64,000 nt of DNA from Runella rosea (GCF_003325355.1 NZ_CP030850.1:5139501-5203500); one strand, 5' to 3'; shown: positions 50,271-59,612, counted from the first letter of the stretch. The notes: a model not told the origin generated them from the sequence alone. Made by a program: numbers and translations.

Positions 50271-51059
50271 CTACATTTTTTCCACTTTATACAAATATAC
50301 TTTGACTTCTTGAGCGGCATCTTCTTTCAGCGTAATATTTGCGTCGAAAAGGTGATTCTGCAAATCTTCATAAAGTTTGATGGATTTCCACAGCGCTGCC
50401 ACCAAATCGGTTTTGGTCATTGGGACTACTGTTTTGCGCAGTTCTGCAAAGTCTTCTAGGGCCAGTTTCGTTTCCACTTTTCGGACACCGCGCGGTTGAT
50501 TGCCGTTTTTGATGTGTAATAAAGGTCCTAAAACCATCATTCGAATAAAGCCCAGAAAATCAAAGGCTTCAAGCAATTCTCCTCTTCCAATTTTCAGGGT
50601 GGCATAATGAATCCAAACCCAAAATCGGTCTTCAATCCATTGATAATCAGGGTAAGGCCACACGGCCTGGGTTTCTTGGATGATGTTGGTCAGTTGATGG
50701 TCGCGCTCCCACACGACCACTGGATTTTCTATGCGATGATGAAATTCATCCAGCGTCAAAAATTTGATGTCTACGTGCAGAAGCGGATTGTTGTACAAAC
50801 AAATTAATAACCGCGTCTCGCCCACGTGCTCGCCCGTGAAGGCAGAAAGGACCGTCCCCAGCTGATTGGCTACGGCTTTCATTTGCTCAGGATTATCAGA
50901 AATTTTGGTGGTAGAAACCAACACAAGGTCTAAATCTGAAAACGAATCTGTTTCATGGGTAATCCAAGAGCCCGCGATCGCAAGGCCGAGCATATCCGTT
51001 GATTCCTGTAAAACCGCAATGGCGTTGTTAATAAATGATTGAAAAATAGCGTGTTGCAT
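50271..51059 (-). CDS. Nucleotidyltransferase-fold protein
   Basis: A 262-residue protein with the nucleotidyltransferase signature GSWITHETDSFSDLDLVLV (GS...DxD; about residues 29-47) and a further acidic residue in HVDIKFLTLDEF, followed by a helical C-terminal half. This is the layout of aminoglycoside adenylyltransferases and many uncharacterised relatives, so resistance should not be assumed. It lies between the nitrate reductase gene (133 bp) and the rubredoxin-tailed gene (32 bp), which hints at protein nucleotidylation or metabolite modification tied to nitrogen supply. ATG 51059 is preferred to the TTG at 51080. Confidence 0.78.
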   Translation of the reverse strand: MQHAIFQSFINNAIAVLQESTDMLGLAIAGSWITHETDSFSDLDLVLVSTTKISDNPEQMKAVANQLGTVLSAFTGEHVGETRLLICLYNNPLLHVDIKFLTLDEFHHRIENPVVVWERDHQLTNIIQETQAVWPYPDYQWIEDRFWVWIHYATLKIGRGELLEAFDFLGFIRMMVLGPLLHIKNGNQPRGVRKVETKLALEDFAELRKTVVPMTKTDLVAALWKSIKLYEDLQNHLFDANITLKEDAAQEVKVYLYKVEKM

Positions 51060-51192
51060 ATTTGCGTTCGTTTTGGGCAATTATTGCAAAACCTTTTCCC
51101 AAAATCGAAAGTTCGTACTGTACAATATTTATTTTTTTATACTCTTACTTCTAATTTTGTACCTCCTACTTCTTACCTCCGACCTTTCACTT

Positions 51193-54100
51193 CTACTTCC
51201 TCGCTTCTGCCCTCTCACTTCTCCTTTCAAGCATTGCTTTTACCTCTGGTTTACAGCTCCCGCAACCCGTTCCAGCCCCCGTTTGTTGACAAAGCGTCTG
51301 AAAATCAGTGCAACCGCCCGCGATGGCGTCGCGCAGGTTTCCGTCGCCTACGTTGTTGCATGAGCAGACCGTTTTTCCTTTGAGTGCAGGGGCAGATTTA
51401 CCGCTTCGGAGCAATTTGAGCCGTTTTTCCGAAAGTTCGGTTTGGTGCTGAATCAATGATTTGAATTCTGTAAATTCCGATTTGTCTCCCAGCAAAATGG
51501 CCCCGACGAGTTTATCGCCGTGAATGATACATTTTTTGTAATATCGTTTTTGTTTGTCCATAAATAGAACTTCTTCGTATTCGGCACCAGCCCCGTTGGC
51601 GGGGATTTCGGTCATGCCCAACGAGCATAAATCTAGGCCTTCCATTTTCAGGATATTCATGGAAATGGTGGGCCGATAATAACTTTGAATATCGCCGTTG
51701 AAATAGGCGCATAATGCTTCGGCTTGCTCCTCCGCGGCGGCCGTAATTCCAAATTGTTGCCCCTCAACTTCGGCAACCTCGCCGATGGCAAAGATGGCAG
51801 GGTCGGAGGTTTGGAGATAGGCATTCACTACTATCCCGCGTTGTACATCCAAACCCGCTTTACGGGCGATTTCGACGTTGGGCGTCGTGCCAATTGTTAG
51901 TACAACGGCATCACAGTCAATGACTTGGCCTGAGGTTAGGCGAACGCTGCCGACTTGGTTGTTTTGACCCGCTAAGTATTTGACTTCGTCGTTGTAATAA
52001 ATATCAATGCTGCGGTCTTTGAGTTCTTCGTGTAAAAGAGTGCTCGCGGTAGCGTCCAATTGACGGTTCATCAGGCGTGAAGCTCGGTGAATGACGGTGG
52101 CCTTGTGGCCTAGTTGGCGCAACGAAGCCGCCAATTCTAGTCCCAATAAACCGCCGCCCACGATGACGATGTGTTTTGCCTGACCAATTCCCAAATGATG
52201 CGTTAAACCGTCGGCATCTTGCCGCGTACGCATGGTAAAAACGCCCTCTAAGGATACGTCATAATCTTTGGGCGTGGCCGAACGACTGCCCGTGGCAATA
52301 ACGAGGCGGTCGTAGGGATGGAGATTGCCTTTTGAATCAAGAACGGTTTTTTGGACACGGTCAATGTGCTCAATGCTGAGGCCTTCGTACAGATGCACCA
52401 AAGCCCGCTCGTCGTCCTGCATTTTGAGCAATTTCTCCCAACGCATGGTGCCGCTGATATAGTCGGGCAGCATCACGCGGTTATAAAAAGCAAACGGCTC
52501 TTTGCTGAATACGTGAATTTCGTCGGTAAGGTTATGCTGGCGGTGGGCCGTCACGAATTTATACGCCGCTGCTCCCGCCCCCACGACGATGATACGCTCC
52601 CTGATTTTTTTAAATTTCTTGACTTCAACCGCCGCGTATTTAAAGTCAGGCTCTTTGGAATAAGGGTCAACCAAGTCGCTCGTAATGTTGTTGGCGCGTG
52701 CGGCTGTACTTTGAATTATTTTCCCCCAGTGCATGGGCAAAAACACCACTCCTTGCCGAATATCGTCTGTGATTTTGGCGGGCACTTGCACCTGTCCGCG
52801 TGGGTTTTGTATGGTGACAATGTCGCCTTCTTTGATGCCGCGTTCGTGGGCATCAGCGGGGTTTATTTCCAAAAAAGCCTTCGGAATGTGCTGATTCAGT
52901 TTATTGACCCGACCCGTTTTTGTCATCGTGTGCCACTGGTCACGAATACGACCCGTGGTCAATACCAACGGAAAATCATCGCTGAGCGGCTCGGATTGGT
53001 TGCCGTCTGGGATGGTTTTGATTTGTGCTTTATGAGAAGGGGTATAAAATTGATGATCGGTAAACAGGCGCGGTGTTCCGTTAGATTCTGCTGTTGGGAC
53101 GGGCCATTGCAGGGTACCTTGGGTGCGTAGCCGCTCGTGCGAAAGTCCGCTGATATCTACGTTGGTTCCTTTGGTAAGGCAAACGTGCTCGTCGTAGATT
53201 TCTGATGCATTTCGGTAATTAAAAGCGTGGCCGAAACCCATTTTATGGGCAAATTTGACGATGATTTCGCTATCGGGGAGGGCTTCTCCCACGGGTTCGT
53301 TGAATTGACTGAGGTACGAAACTCGCCGCTCGGAGTTGGTCATGGTCCCCGTTTTTTCGCCCCATGCGGCGGCGGGTAGTACTAAGTCGGCGTAAGCAAC
53401 CGTATCTGAACGATTGGAAACATCCTGCACCACCACGAACTTGGCCGCCTTCAGGGCCTCTTCTATGAGGTGCGCGTTGGGCAGGCTCACCAGCGGATTA
53501 GTACACATAATCCAGATGGCTTTCATGCGGCCATCTTTAAGCGCCTCAAACATTTCGGTAGCCGTCAATCCCGGTTTGGGGTTCAGCGCTGGAACTCCCC
53601 AAAAATCAGCTACTTCTTGCCGGTGAGCAGGGTCGGCTAAGTTGCGGTGCGCGGGCAAGAGATTCGACAGCCCTCCTACTTCCCGACCGCCCATTGCGTT
53701 GGGCTGACCAGTCAATGAAAATGGCCCTGAGCCTGCTTTTCCAATGTGGCCTGTAATTAAATGAAGGTTGAGTAATGCCAAATTTTTGTTGACCCCAATC
53801 ACACTTTGGTTGAACCCCATAGCCCACATGGAGATAAATCCCTTGGATTTTCCGATGTATTCTACGGCTTGGTGAATATCGTGGAGGCTGATGCCGCATA
53901 TTTTGGCTGCTTCGCGCATGTCACGCTCGGTGACCTGTAAGCGATAGGTATCGAAGCCTTCGGTGTGATTTTTGATAAAATGCTCGTCAATGTATCCTCT
54001 CGAAATCAATCCTTTGGCGATGGCGTTGAGCAACACCACGTCGGTTCCGGGCTTGATTTGAAGGTGAAGGTCGGCCATGCGGGCGGTATCCGTGCGGCGC

Positions 54101-54714
54101 GGGTCGACCACGATAAATTTAACTCGTGGGTTGGTGGCTTTGTGCGCCTCCATGCGTCGAAACACAATAGGGTGGTTCCACGCAGGATTGGAGCCCGCAA
54201 TCAGAAAGCAATCCGCCAATTCGATGTCTTCGTAGCTGCACGGTACGGAGTCTTCGCCCAAGGCCATTTTGTATCCCACCACCGCCGACGACATACAAAG
54301 GCGAGAGTTGGTATCGAGGTTATTTGAACCGATAAAACCTTTGATGAGCTTATTGACTACGTAATATTCTTCGGTTAAACACTGGCCAGAGGCATAAAAG
54401 CCTACAGAATCGGGGCCGTATTTATCGATAAAGGTTTTAAAAACCGCCGCCGCCCGCTCCAGTGCCGTGTCCCACGTAACCCGTTGCAGGGGCGCCTGAC
54501 GATTGCGGCGCATTTGAGGATACAGCAATCGGTCTGTTGTATCCATGACGGTATAGTGCAAATTTCGCCCTTTAGAACAAAGCATCCCTTTGCTCGATGG
54601 GTGGTCAGGGTCACCCTCCACGGAAATATGTCCGTCGCGGGTTTTCTGAACCACTACCCCGCAGCCGACGCCGCAGTAGCAGCAAGTGGTTTTATGTGCT
54701 GTTGTTCCTTTCAT
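51193..54714 (-). CDS. nasA: Single-chain assimilatory nitrate reductase (Mo domain + FAD/NAD reductase + BFD domain)
   Basis: 1173 residues in three parts. Residues about 1-690 are a molybdopterin oxidoreductase: a 4Fe-4S site at C11, C14, C18 and C46 (CCYCGVGCG), the likely Mo-ligand Cys in NSRLCMSSAV (C140) and a C-terminal MGD-binding part. Residues about 705-1090 are a NirB-like pyridine nucleotide-disulphide oxidoreductase with FAD (RIIVVGAGAAAYKFV) and NAD (HIVIVGGGLLGLELAASL) folds. Residues about 1115-1158 are a BFD-type 2Fe-2S domain (C1117, C1119, C1151, C1154). NAD(P)H could thus feed nitrate reduction within one chain; catalytic and reductase parts are separate genes in Klebsiella and Bacillus. 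It has no Tat signal, so it is cytoplasmic. The narK-like gene ends 31 bp upstream. Confidence 0.9.
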   Translation of the reverse strand: MKGTTAHKTTCCYCGVGCGVVVQKTRDGHISVEGDPDHPSSKGMLCSKGRNLHYTVMDTTDRLLYPQMRRNRQAPLQRVTWDTALERAAAVFKTFIDKYGPDSVGFYASGQCLTEEYYVVNKLIKGFIGSNNLDTNSRLCMSSAVVGYKMALGEDSVPCSYEDIELADCFLIAGSNPAWNHPIVFRRMEAHKATNPRVKFIVVDPRRTDTARMADLHLQIKPGTDVVLLNAIAKGLISRGYIDEHFIKNHTEGFDTYRLQVTERDMREAAKICGISLHDIHQAVEYIGKSKGFISMWAMGFNQSVIGVNKNLALLNLHLITGHIGKAGSGPFSLTGQPNAMGGREVGGLSNLLPAHRNLADPAHRQEVADFWGVPALNPKPGLTATEMFEALKDGRMKAIWIMCTNPLVSLPNAHLIEEALKAAKFVVVQDVSNRSDTVAYADLVLPAAAWGEKTGTMTNSERRVSYLSQFNEPVGEALPDSEIIVKFAHKMGFGHAFNYRNASEIYDEHVCLTKGTNVDISGLSHERLRTQGTLQWPVPTAESNGTPRLFTDHQFYTPSHKAQIKTIPDGNQSEPLSDDFPLVLTTGRIRDQWHTMTKTGRVNKLNQHIPKAFLEINPADAHERGIKEGDIVTIQNPRGQVQVPAKITDDIRQGVVFLPMHWGKIIQSTAARANNITSDLVDPYSKEPDFKYAAVEVKKFKKIRERIIVVGAGAAAYKFVTAHRQHNLTDEIHVFSKEPFAFYNRVMLPDYISGTMRWEKLLKMQDDERALVHLYEGLSIEHIDRVQKTVLDSKGNLHPYDRLVIATGSRSATPKDYDVSLEGVFTMRTRQDADGLTHHLGIGQAKHIVIVGGGLLGLELAASLRQLGHKATVIHRASRLMNRQLDATASTLLHEELKDRSIDIYYNDEVKYLAGQNNQVGSVRLTSGQVIDCDAVVLTIGTTPNVEIARKAGLDVQRGIVVNAYLQTSDPAIFAIGEVAEVEGQQFGITAAAEEQAEALCAYFNGDIQSYYRPTISMNILKMEGLDLCSLGMTEIPANGAGAEYEEVLFMDKQKRYYKKCIIHGDKLVGAILLGDKSEFTEFKSLIQHQTELSEKRLKLLRSGKSAPALKGKTVCSCNNVGDGNLRDAIAGGCTDFQTLCQQTGAGTGCGSCKPEVKAMLERRSERAEARK

Positions 54715-54745
54715 AATAGGCTTACAATAAACTAGGTGGTTAGCG

Positions 54746-56050
54746 TTACGCCGTTTGTAGCTCAGTTTCTACCTGTTCAACGGTCACCGTTCTACCGAAA
54801 TTAACCAAAAACAACAACAAGCCAACCACCGCGACGATACCGCCGATGTACATAAATGCCTGTCCGTAAGAAATAGACTGAGATTTAAATAAGAAGCCCA
54901 TCAACATTCCTCCCACGTTGCCACCAGCACCGACTACGCCCGATATTACCCCGACTGCTTTGGGATTAATAAACGGTACGATGGCATACGTACCGCCATT
55001 GGCCATTTTCAAAAACATCGCAAAAGTGAGCATCGACACAATGGCCATCGTCAGATTTCCTGATTGTGCAAAAAGTAAAATTCCTAATCCTTCTAACAAT
55101 AACATTGAAGCCAGCATGATGCCTTTTCCGCGCATCCCGTACTTTTGACCTATTTTGTCGGCGACAATTCCGCCCACTGCGCGGGCAAAAATATTCATAA
55201 ATCCAAACAGCATGGCCCAGAAACCCGCTTCGGTTTCTTCCATGTGGAAGTTGTCAAAGAAATAAAGTGCTGCTACGCCATCGAAGGTAATTTCCATGCC
55301 AAAGCAGCAGGCATAGGCAATGGCCAAGGCCCAAACGCGAACGTCGGCGCAGGCTTGCCAAAACGGAACGCTTGATTTAGCGGCGGCGGTACGGTTGATT
55401 TCGTCGTAGTTGCCAGCGGGGGTATCTTTTGTGTATTTCCAGTAAATAAAGGCCATCACCAACATCATCAGTCCTGGAACAATCATGGCCAAACGCCACG
55501 CATCGGCTTTGACAAACCCAAATCCGATGATGGTAGCCATAATAAGTGGCATGGCCAACTGCGTGATGCCACCACCAAGGTTACCCCAGCCACCAGCTAC
55601 GGCATTCGCCGTTCCTTTGATGTTCGGGGCAAACATAGCCGAAGTATGAAATTGCGTGATGACAAACGAGGCACCAATGACGCCAATGGCCAAACGAAAA
55701 AGTAAAAAGGAAGTGTAATCATGCGCCAAACCGATGAGCATTACGGGTAGTGAACCAATCAACAGCAAAGCGGTGTAGGTTTTGCGCGGCCCCCAACTGT
55801 CGCAGAGTTTTCCGATGATGAGGCGGGCGAAAATGGTGGCTGATACCGCCGCAATGATGGTGTTTCCTACCTGAGGCTTGGTCAATCCCAAATCGGCCCG
55901 AATGGCAGGCATCAGGGGCGCTATGCCAAACCACCCAAAGAAACAGACGAAAAAAGTCATCCACGTAATGTGGAACGTACGCATTTGGACGCCGCTGAAA
56001 CTGAAGACGTTTAGCTGAGGAAGGGGTTGGTTGTTAAGTGGTTGACCCAT
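54746..56050 (-). CDS. NarK/NasA-type nitrate/nitrite MFS transporter
   Basis: A 434-residue protein with about 12 membrane helices. The nitrate porter traits are present: RTFHITWMTFFVCFFGWFGIAPLMPAIR in the first helix, FITQFHTSAMFAPNIKGTANAVAGGWGNLGGG (nitrate signature 1) and, in the second half, GVISGVVGAGGNVGGMLMGF (signature 2). It probably imports nitrate (or exports nitrite) across the inner membrane. It is the first gene of the unit narK-nasA-nucleotidyltransferase-rubredoxin protein and comes in addition to a complete ABC nitrate importer next door, giving the cell two uptake routes. Confidence 0.92.
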   Translation of the reverse strand: MGQPLNNQPLPQLNVFSFSGVQMRTFHITWMTFFVCFFGWFGIAPLMPAIRADLGLTKPQVGNTIIAAVSATIFARLIIGKLCDSWGPRKTYTALLLIGSLPVMLIGLAHDYTSFLLFRLAIGVIGASFVITQFHTSAMFAPNIKGTANAVAGGWGNLGGGITQLAMPLIMATIIGFGFVKADAWRLAMIVPGLMMLVMAFIYWKYTKDTPAGNYDEINRTAAAKSSVPFWQACADVRVWALAIAYACCFGMEITFDGVAALYFFDNFHMEETEAGFWAMLFGFMNIFARAVGGIVADKIGQKYGMRGKGIMLASMLLLEGLGILLFAQSGNLTMAIVSMLTFAMFLKMANGGTYAIVPFINPKAVGVISGVVGAGGNVGGMLMGFLFKSQSISYGQAFMYIGGIVAVVGLLLFLVNFGRTVTVEQVETELQTA

Positions 56051-56106
56051 GACGCTTGCTTGGTTGATTGTAAAACGTAAAGCTGGCGTAAAGGCGTGAA
56101 GCGATG

Positions 56107-56114
56107 CAAAAGTA
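56107..56114 (-). promoter_or_regulatory. -7 box of the narK-nasA unit
   Basis: On the minus strand TACTTTTG followed by CA, a full TAnnTTTG match. TTTG lies 15 bases upstream (56133-56130), shorter than the ideal 19. The leader to ATG 56050 would be about 50 nt. Confidence 0.55.
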
Positions 56115-56439
56115 GAAAGCCGTGTGCCACAAACCGTGATGAATGTTCAACCGTCTTTTCCTCCCAAAGAAAAGGCTTGTTACATATCACTGACTGTGAC
56201 TTAGACTTGGATACCTGCATCGGTTGAGCGCCGCCACGCTGTACCGATTTGGTATATCAAACGTACAAAATAATCGAGTATACTCAAAGTAATTTATGAG
56301 TATTTTTCACTAAAATGAAAAATTTCTTCAAAATTTTATACTTAATTTTGCTTAAAATGCAAAATATGTTTTTAATTTAAGTAATTTTAAAACTAATATT
56401 GCGGAAATTACTCAATTTTATAATTTATCAAAAAATGTA

Positions 56440-56472
56440 AAACCTGTCAGGTTTTGAAGTCCTGACAGGTTT
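56440..56472. terminator. Hairpin after the nrt ABC genes
   Basis: AAACCTGTCAGG (56440-56451) pairs perfectly with CCTGACAGGTTT (56461-56472) around a 9-base loop. It lies 31 bp past the stop codon of the ATPase gene. AACCTGTCAGG palindromes are, as I recall, dispersed in several Bacteroidota genomes. Confidence 0.65.
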
Positions 56473-56502
56473 GCGCTGCTTCTGTTGTGGTGTACTTGCC
56501 AA

Positions 56503-57360
56503 TTAATCGTCTTCAATCGAAAACTTATCGAACAATAAGCTCATTAACCGGTCGTGGATTTCCATGTAGGCAGGGTCATGGACAATATCCTTTTTGTTAC
56601 GGGGCCGTGGAAGCCGTACATCAACGATTTCTTTGATGGTGGCGGCAGGGCCGTTGTTCATGACCACCACGCGGTCGGAAAGGAAAATGGCCTCTTCGAT
56701 GTCGTGCGTCACCATCACAATGGTTTTGTTGCGGTTGTCAAGATTCCAGAGTTTGAGCAGTTCAATGTGCATGGAGCCTTTTGTCAACGCATCCAACGCC
56801 CCGAACGGCTCATCGAGCAACAAAATGCTCGGATTGATGGCAAACGCCCGGGCAATGGCTACACGTTGTTTCATACCGCCCGAAAGTTGACCCGGAAGTT
56901 TGTCTTTGTGCGGCCAAAGGTTGACCATTTTGAGGTTTTCTTCGGTGATTTCGCGCTTTTCAGCCGATGTTTTCCCCTTAAATACGGAATCAACGGCTTC
57001 GTAAATGTTTTGATAAACGCTGAGCCAAGGCAGTAAAGAATAGTTTTGGAAAACAATACCACGGTCGGGACCAGGCCCTTTTACGAGGTTGCCGTTGGCC
57101 ATTACCGTGCCGCTTGTGGGCTGGGTCATGCCCGAAATTGTACCCATAAGTGTGGATTTGCCGCAGCCAGAATGGCCGATAAGTGCCACAATTTCACCTT
57201 TTTGAATGGTCAAATCGATGTCTTTGATGGCCGTAAATACGCCTTTAGGGGTTTTAAAAGCTACCGAAATGTCTTTCACTTCAATGGAAGCGGGGCGTGA
57301 TTGGATTTTATGAAACTCACTCGCGGAGTCGACGGGAGCGGAGATAGGATGAATAGTCAT
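56503..57360 (-). CDS. nrtD: Nitrate ABC transporter, ATP-binding protein
   Basis: A 285-residue ATPase of the nitrate/sulfonate/taurine importer group. Walker A is GHSGCGKST, the signature is LSGGMKQRVAIARA, Walker B is ILLLDEPFGALDALTKG and the switch His is in VTHDIEEAIFLSD. The Q-loop segment FQNYSLLPWLSVYQNI fits NrtD/SsuB-type proteins. It has no NrtA-like extension, so it is NrtD rather than NrtC. ATG 57360 is chosen over 57429 because the protein similarity begins near it. It is the last of four co-oriented genes porin-nrtA-nrtB-nrtD. Confidence 0.9.
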   Translation of the reverse strand: MTIHPISAPVDSASEFHKIQSRPASIEVKDISVAFKTPKGVFTAIKDIDLTIQKGEIVALIGHSGCGKSTLMGTISGMTQPTSGTVMANGNLVKGPGPDRGIVFQNYSLLPWLSVYQNIYEAVDSVFKGKTSAEKREITEENLKMVNLWPHKDKLPGQLSGGMKQRVAIARAFAINPSILLLDEPFGALDALTKGSMHIELLKLWNLDNRNKTIVMVTHDIEEAIFLSDRVVVMNNGPAATIKEIVDVRLPRPRNKKDIVHDPAYMEIHDRLMSLLFDKFSIEDD

Positions 57361-57456
57361 GTTATGAGTGGTTAGTGAATAGAGGATGTGGTTGGTGAGG
57401 GTACTTTTGAAATGTAATTTACTAAGCACCGGTCACTGACCACCAACTACCATTTA

Positions 57457-58239
57457 TTAAGCAAATGCAAATCGTTTTTGAAGCCAATCAAAACCCTTGT
57501 CGAGCAGTAACCCTACCGTGCCGATGATTAAGATGGCCGAGAGGATTTTCTCTAAGCTGAGTGCGTTCCAACTGTCCCACACAAAAAAGCCAATTCCGAC
57601 GCCTCCAGAGAGCATTTCGCCCGCCACAATCACCATCCACGCCACGCCGATGCTCAGGCGTAACCCAGTGATAATGTGCGGTAAAGCAAACGGTATAATG
57701 ACTTTGGTGATGTATTTCCAACGGGAAAAGCCGTAGGCCTTCGCCACGTTTTTGTGGTCTTGCGGAATCGAGGCCACCCCGAAGGCAGTATTGATTAATG
57801 TGGGCCATAAGCTGGTGACAAAAATGATAAAAATAGTTGCGCCCTCGGCGGCTTTGAATGCCAACAATCCCAACGGAAACCATGCCAACGGCGATACTGG
57901 GCGCAAAATCTGGATAATCGGGTTGATGAGCCGGAAGGCTGTTTTGCTGGAGCCTATAAGCAGCCCAAGGGGAATGGCTACGAGGCTGCCCAATCCAAAA
58001 CCGCTGAATACGCGGATGAGTGAGCTGACCAGTTGATTTCCAATGCCTTTGTCATTGGGGCCGTAGTCGTAGAAAGGAGTGGCGAGCATTTCGTTGAAAA
58101 CCGCCCAAGTCATCAGAGGCGACGGAATTTCGCTGTTGGTAAGGACGGAAATGCCCCACCAAGCGCCGATTAAAATGACCGCACTACCTATGCCAAACAG
58201 CAATGGGAGGTAGGTTTGTAGATTGAGTAATTTCTTCAT
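57457..58239 (-). CDS. nrtB: Nitrate ABC transporter, permease protein
   Basis: A 260-residue inner-membrane permease with about six helices. The conserved cytoplasmic loop that contacts the ATPase is present around VAKAYGFSRWKYITKVIIPFALPHIITGLR (EAA-like motif), followed by IGVAWMVIVAGEML, typical of NrtB/SsuC permeases. nrtA ends 41 bp upstream and nrtD starts 96 bp downstream. The substrate, nitrate, is inferred from NrtA and the adjacent nitrate reductase. Confidence 0.9.
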   Translation of the reverse strand: MKKLLNLQTYLPLLFGIGSAVILIGAWWGISVLTNSEIPSPLMTWAVFNEMLATPFYDYGPNDKGIGNQLVSSLIRVFSGFGLGSLVAIPLGLLIGSSKTAFRLINPIIQILRPVSPLAWFPLGLLAFKAAEGATIFIIFVTSLWPTLINTAFGVASIPQDHKNVAKAYGFSRWKYITKVIIPFALPHIITGLRLSIGVAWMVIVAGEMLSGGVGIGFFVWDSWNALSLEKILSAILIIGTVGLLLDKGFDWLQKRFAFA

Positions 58240-58280
58240 TTTCGTAATTTTAATGGTTGATATTGAATTACTTACAATGA

Positions 58281-59486
58281 TTATTTCTTTGCGGAAGCCA
58301 GATATGCAGGTATGTTGCTCGGGTCAAAGATCACATCATAAGTGGTTTTGAAAGCCTTCATGTCGTCGGTCATGACGGGGACTTTGGCTTCGCGGGCTAC
58401 TTCGGCGTAGAGGTCGTCCAAGATGAGTTTTTCGGCAATACCTTTAAAGTCGGGATTAGATTTTAACATTCCGAACCGAACGTATTGCGCCAAAAACCAC
58501 ATTCCGTGTACTTTGCGGGGCGTGTTGACAAAACCTTTATTGTAAAAAGTCATGTAATCGTCTTTGTATTTCTGAACGCCCAATTCGCAACCTAAATCGT
58601 TGGAACCCAGCAAACGGGCTTCAATGACGGGCAAAGCGGCGTTGACGTAATAAGGTTTGGAAAGCCAGCCCGCCGCTTTTTTGCGGTTGCCCATGTTGTC
58701 GAGCCACTGACAGGCTTCTAAGACGGCTTTCATGACATTTTTGAGGTTTTCGCGCTCTTTGGTAGCAAATTGCTTATTGACAACCAATGCTTTTTCGGGG
58801 TGGTGTTTCCAAATATCCTGCGTAGCAATCTGCGTAAAACCTATGTTTTGTGTAGCGGCTACGCCGTTCCAAGGTTCGCCCACGCAGTAGCCTTCCATGT
58901 TGTCTACGCGCATATTGGCCACCATTTGCGGCGGTGGAATCGTGATAATTCCCACTGATTTCTGGTTAATACCTGCAGCAGCCATCCAGTTGCGGAGCCA
59001 AATGTCGTGCGTGCCGCCCGGAAAAGTCATGGCAAAAGTTACTTCTTTGCGGGCTTGTACTTGCTTGACGGCGGCGGCTACTTTGTTCATTTCTTTGAAA
59101 CCTACTAATCCGCAAAAATCTTTGGAGAGGGTAATGGCTTGGCCGTTGTTGTTCAAGACCATCGCAATCTGCATTTCGGAGCCGGCTTTTCCGCCCAAGC
59201 CAGTATAGACCGAGAAAGGCATCCCAAACAGGCAATGTGCGCCGTCGAGCTCACCGTTTAATATTTTGTCGCGGATATTGGCCCAAGAGGCTTCTTTGGA
59301 AAGAACCACATCAACTCCGTATTTCTGAAATAACCCCAACTCTTTGGCGGCCACTAGGGGGGCGCAGTCGGTAAGGGGAATAAAGCCTAATTTTACTTGG
59401 GGCAACACGGCTTTGCGCATCGACATTCCAGCCATTAAAATAAGGGCGGCCAACGACGCTAGAATGATTTTATAGGTAGTTTTCAT
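58281..59486 (-). CDS. nrtA: Nitrate ABC transporter, substrate-binding protein
   Basis: A 401-residue periplasmic binding protein of the NrtA/CmpA family. An N-terminal hydrophobic segment (about 4-22, IILASLAALILMAGMSM) exports it. Typical segments are KLGFIPLTDCAPLVAAKELGLF, DGAHCLFGMPFSVYTGLG, MTFPGGTHDIWLRNWMAAAG and VDNMEGYCVGEPWNGVAA. CmpA binds bicarbonate and NrtA nitrate; the gene setting supports nitrate. ATG 59486 opens on the export signal and is preferred to 59510. A 15-bp perfect hairpin separates it from the porin gene. Confidence 0.92.
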   Translation of the reverse strand: MKTTYKIILASLAALILMAGMSMRKAVLPQVKLGFIPLTDCAPLVAAKELGLFQKYGVDVVLSKEASWANIRDKILNGELDGAHCLFGMPFSVYTGLGGKAGSEMQIAMVLNNNGQAITLSKDFCGLVGFKEMNKVAAAVKQVQARKEVTFAMTFPGGTHDIWLRNWMAAAGINQKSVGIITIPPPQMVANMRVDNMEGYCVGEPWNGVAATQNIGFTQIATQDIWKHHPEKALVVNKQFATKERENLKNVMKAVLEACQWLDNMGNRKKAAGWLSKPYYVNAALPVIEARLLGSNDLGCELGVQKYKDDYMTFYNKGFVNTPRKVHGMWFLAQYVRFGMLKSNPDFKGIAEKLILDDLYAEVAREAKVPVMTDDMKAFKTTYDVIFDPSNIPAYLASAKK

Positions 59487-59567
59487 TGGATAAGGACATG
59501 GGAAGAGCAAACGCTGGGTATGGCCCGCGTAAACTGCTTTTGGGGTGATACTGATTGGTTAATTTTA

Positions 59568-59600
59568 AGACATTCCAAGTTTACGAAACTTGGAATGTCT
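59568..59600. terminator. Perfect 15-bp hairpin between porin and nrtA
   Basis: AGACATTCCAAGTTT (59568-59582) pairs perfectly with AAACTTGGAATGTCT (59586-59600) around a 3-base loop. It lies just after the porin stop codon and may uncouple porin from nrtA expression. Confidence 0.75.
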
Positions 59601-59612
59601 GTCCTGCCGTAG

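Larger units (their letters stand above)
56051..56502. other. Regulatory region of the nitrate transporter/reductase unit
   Basis: 452 bp, AT-rich in the right half. It holds the -7 box at 56107-56114, a perfect 10-bp palindrome GAGTATACTC at 56276-56285 with the half-site GAGTA repeated at 56298-56302, and the hairpin at 56440-56472. Confidence 0.5.

Noticed and set aside
50271-51059. Aminoglycoside resistance gene
   Set aside because: The fold signature is shared by many non-resistance nucleotidyltransferases and the neighbours are nitrate genes.
51120-51240. CT-rich repetitive stretch between nasA and the nucleotidyltransferase gene, as a CRISPR or regulatory repeat
   Set aside because: It is irregular pyrimidine-rich sequence without defined units or spacers, and its right part is coding sequence of nasA.
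52351-53130. 259-codon plus-strand frame inside the nitrate reductase gene
   Set aside because: It is antisense to a clearly conserved enzyme; no start signal or family match.
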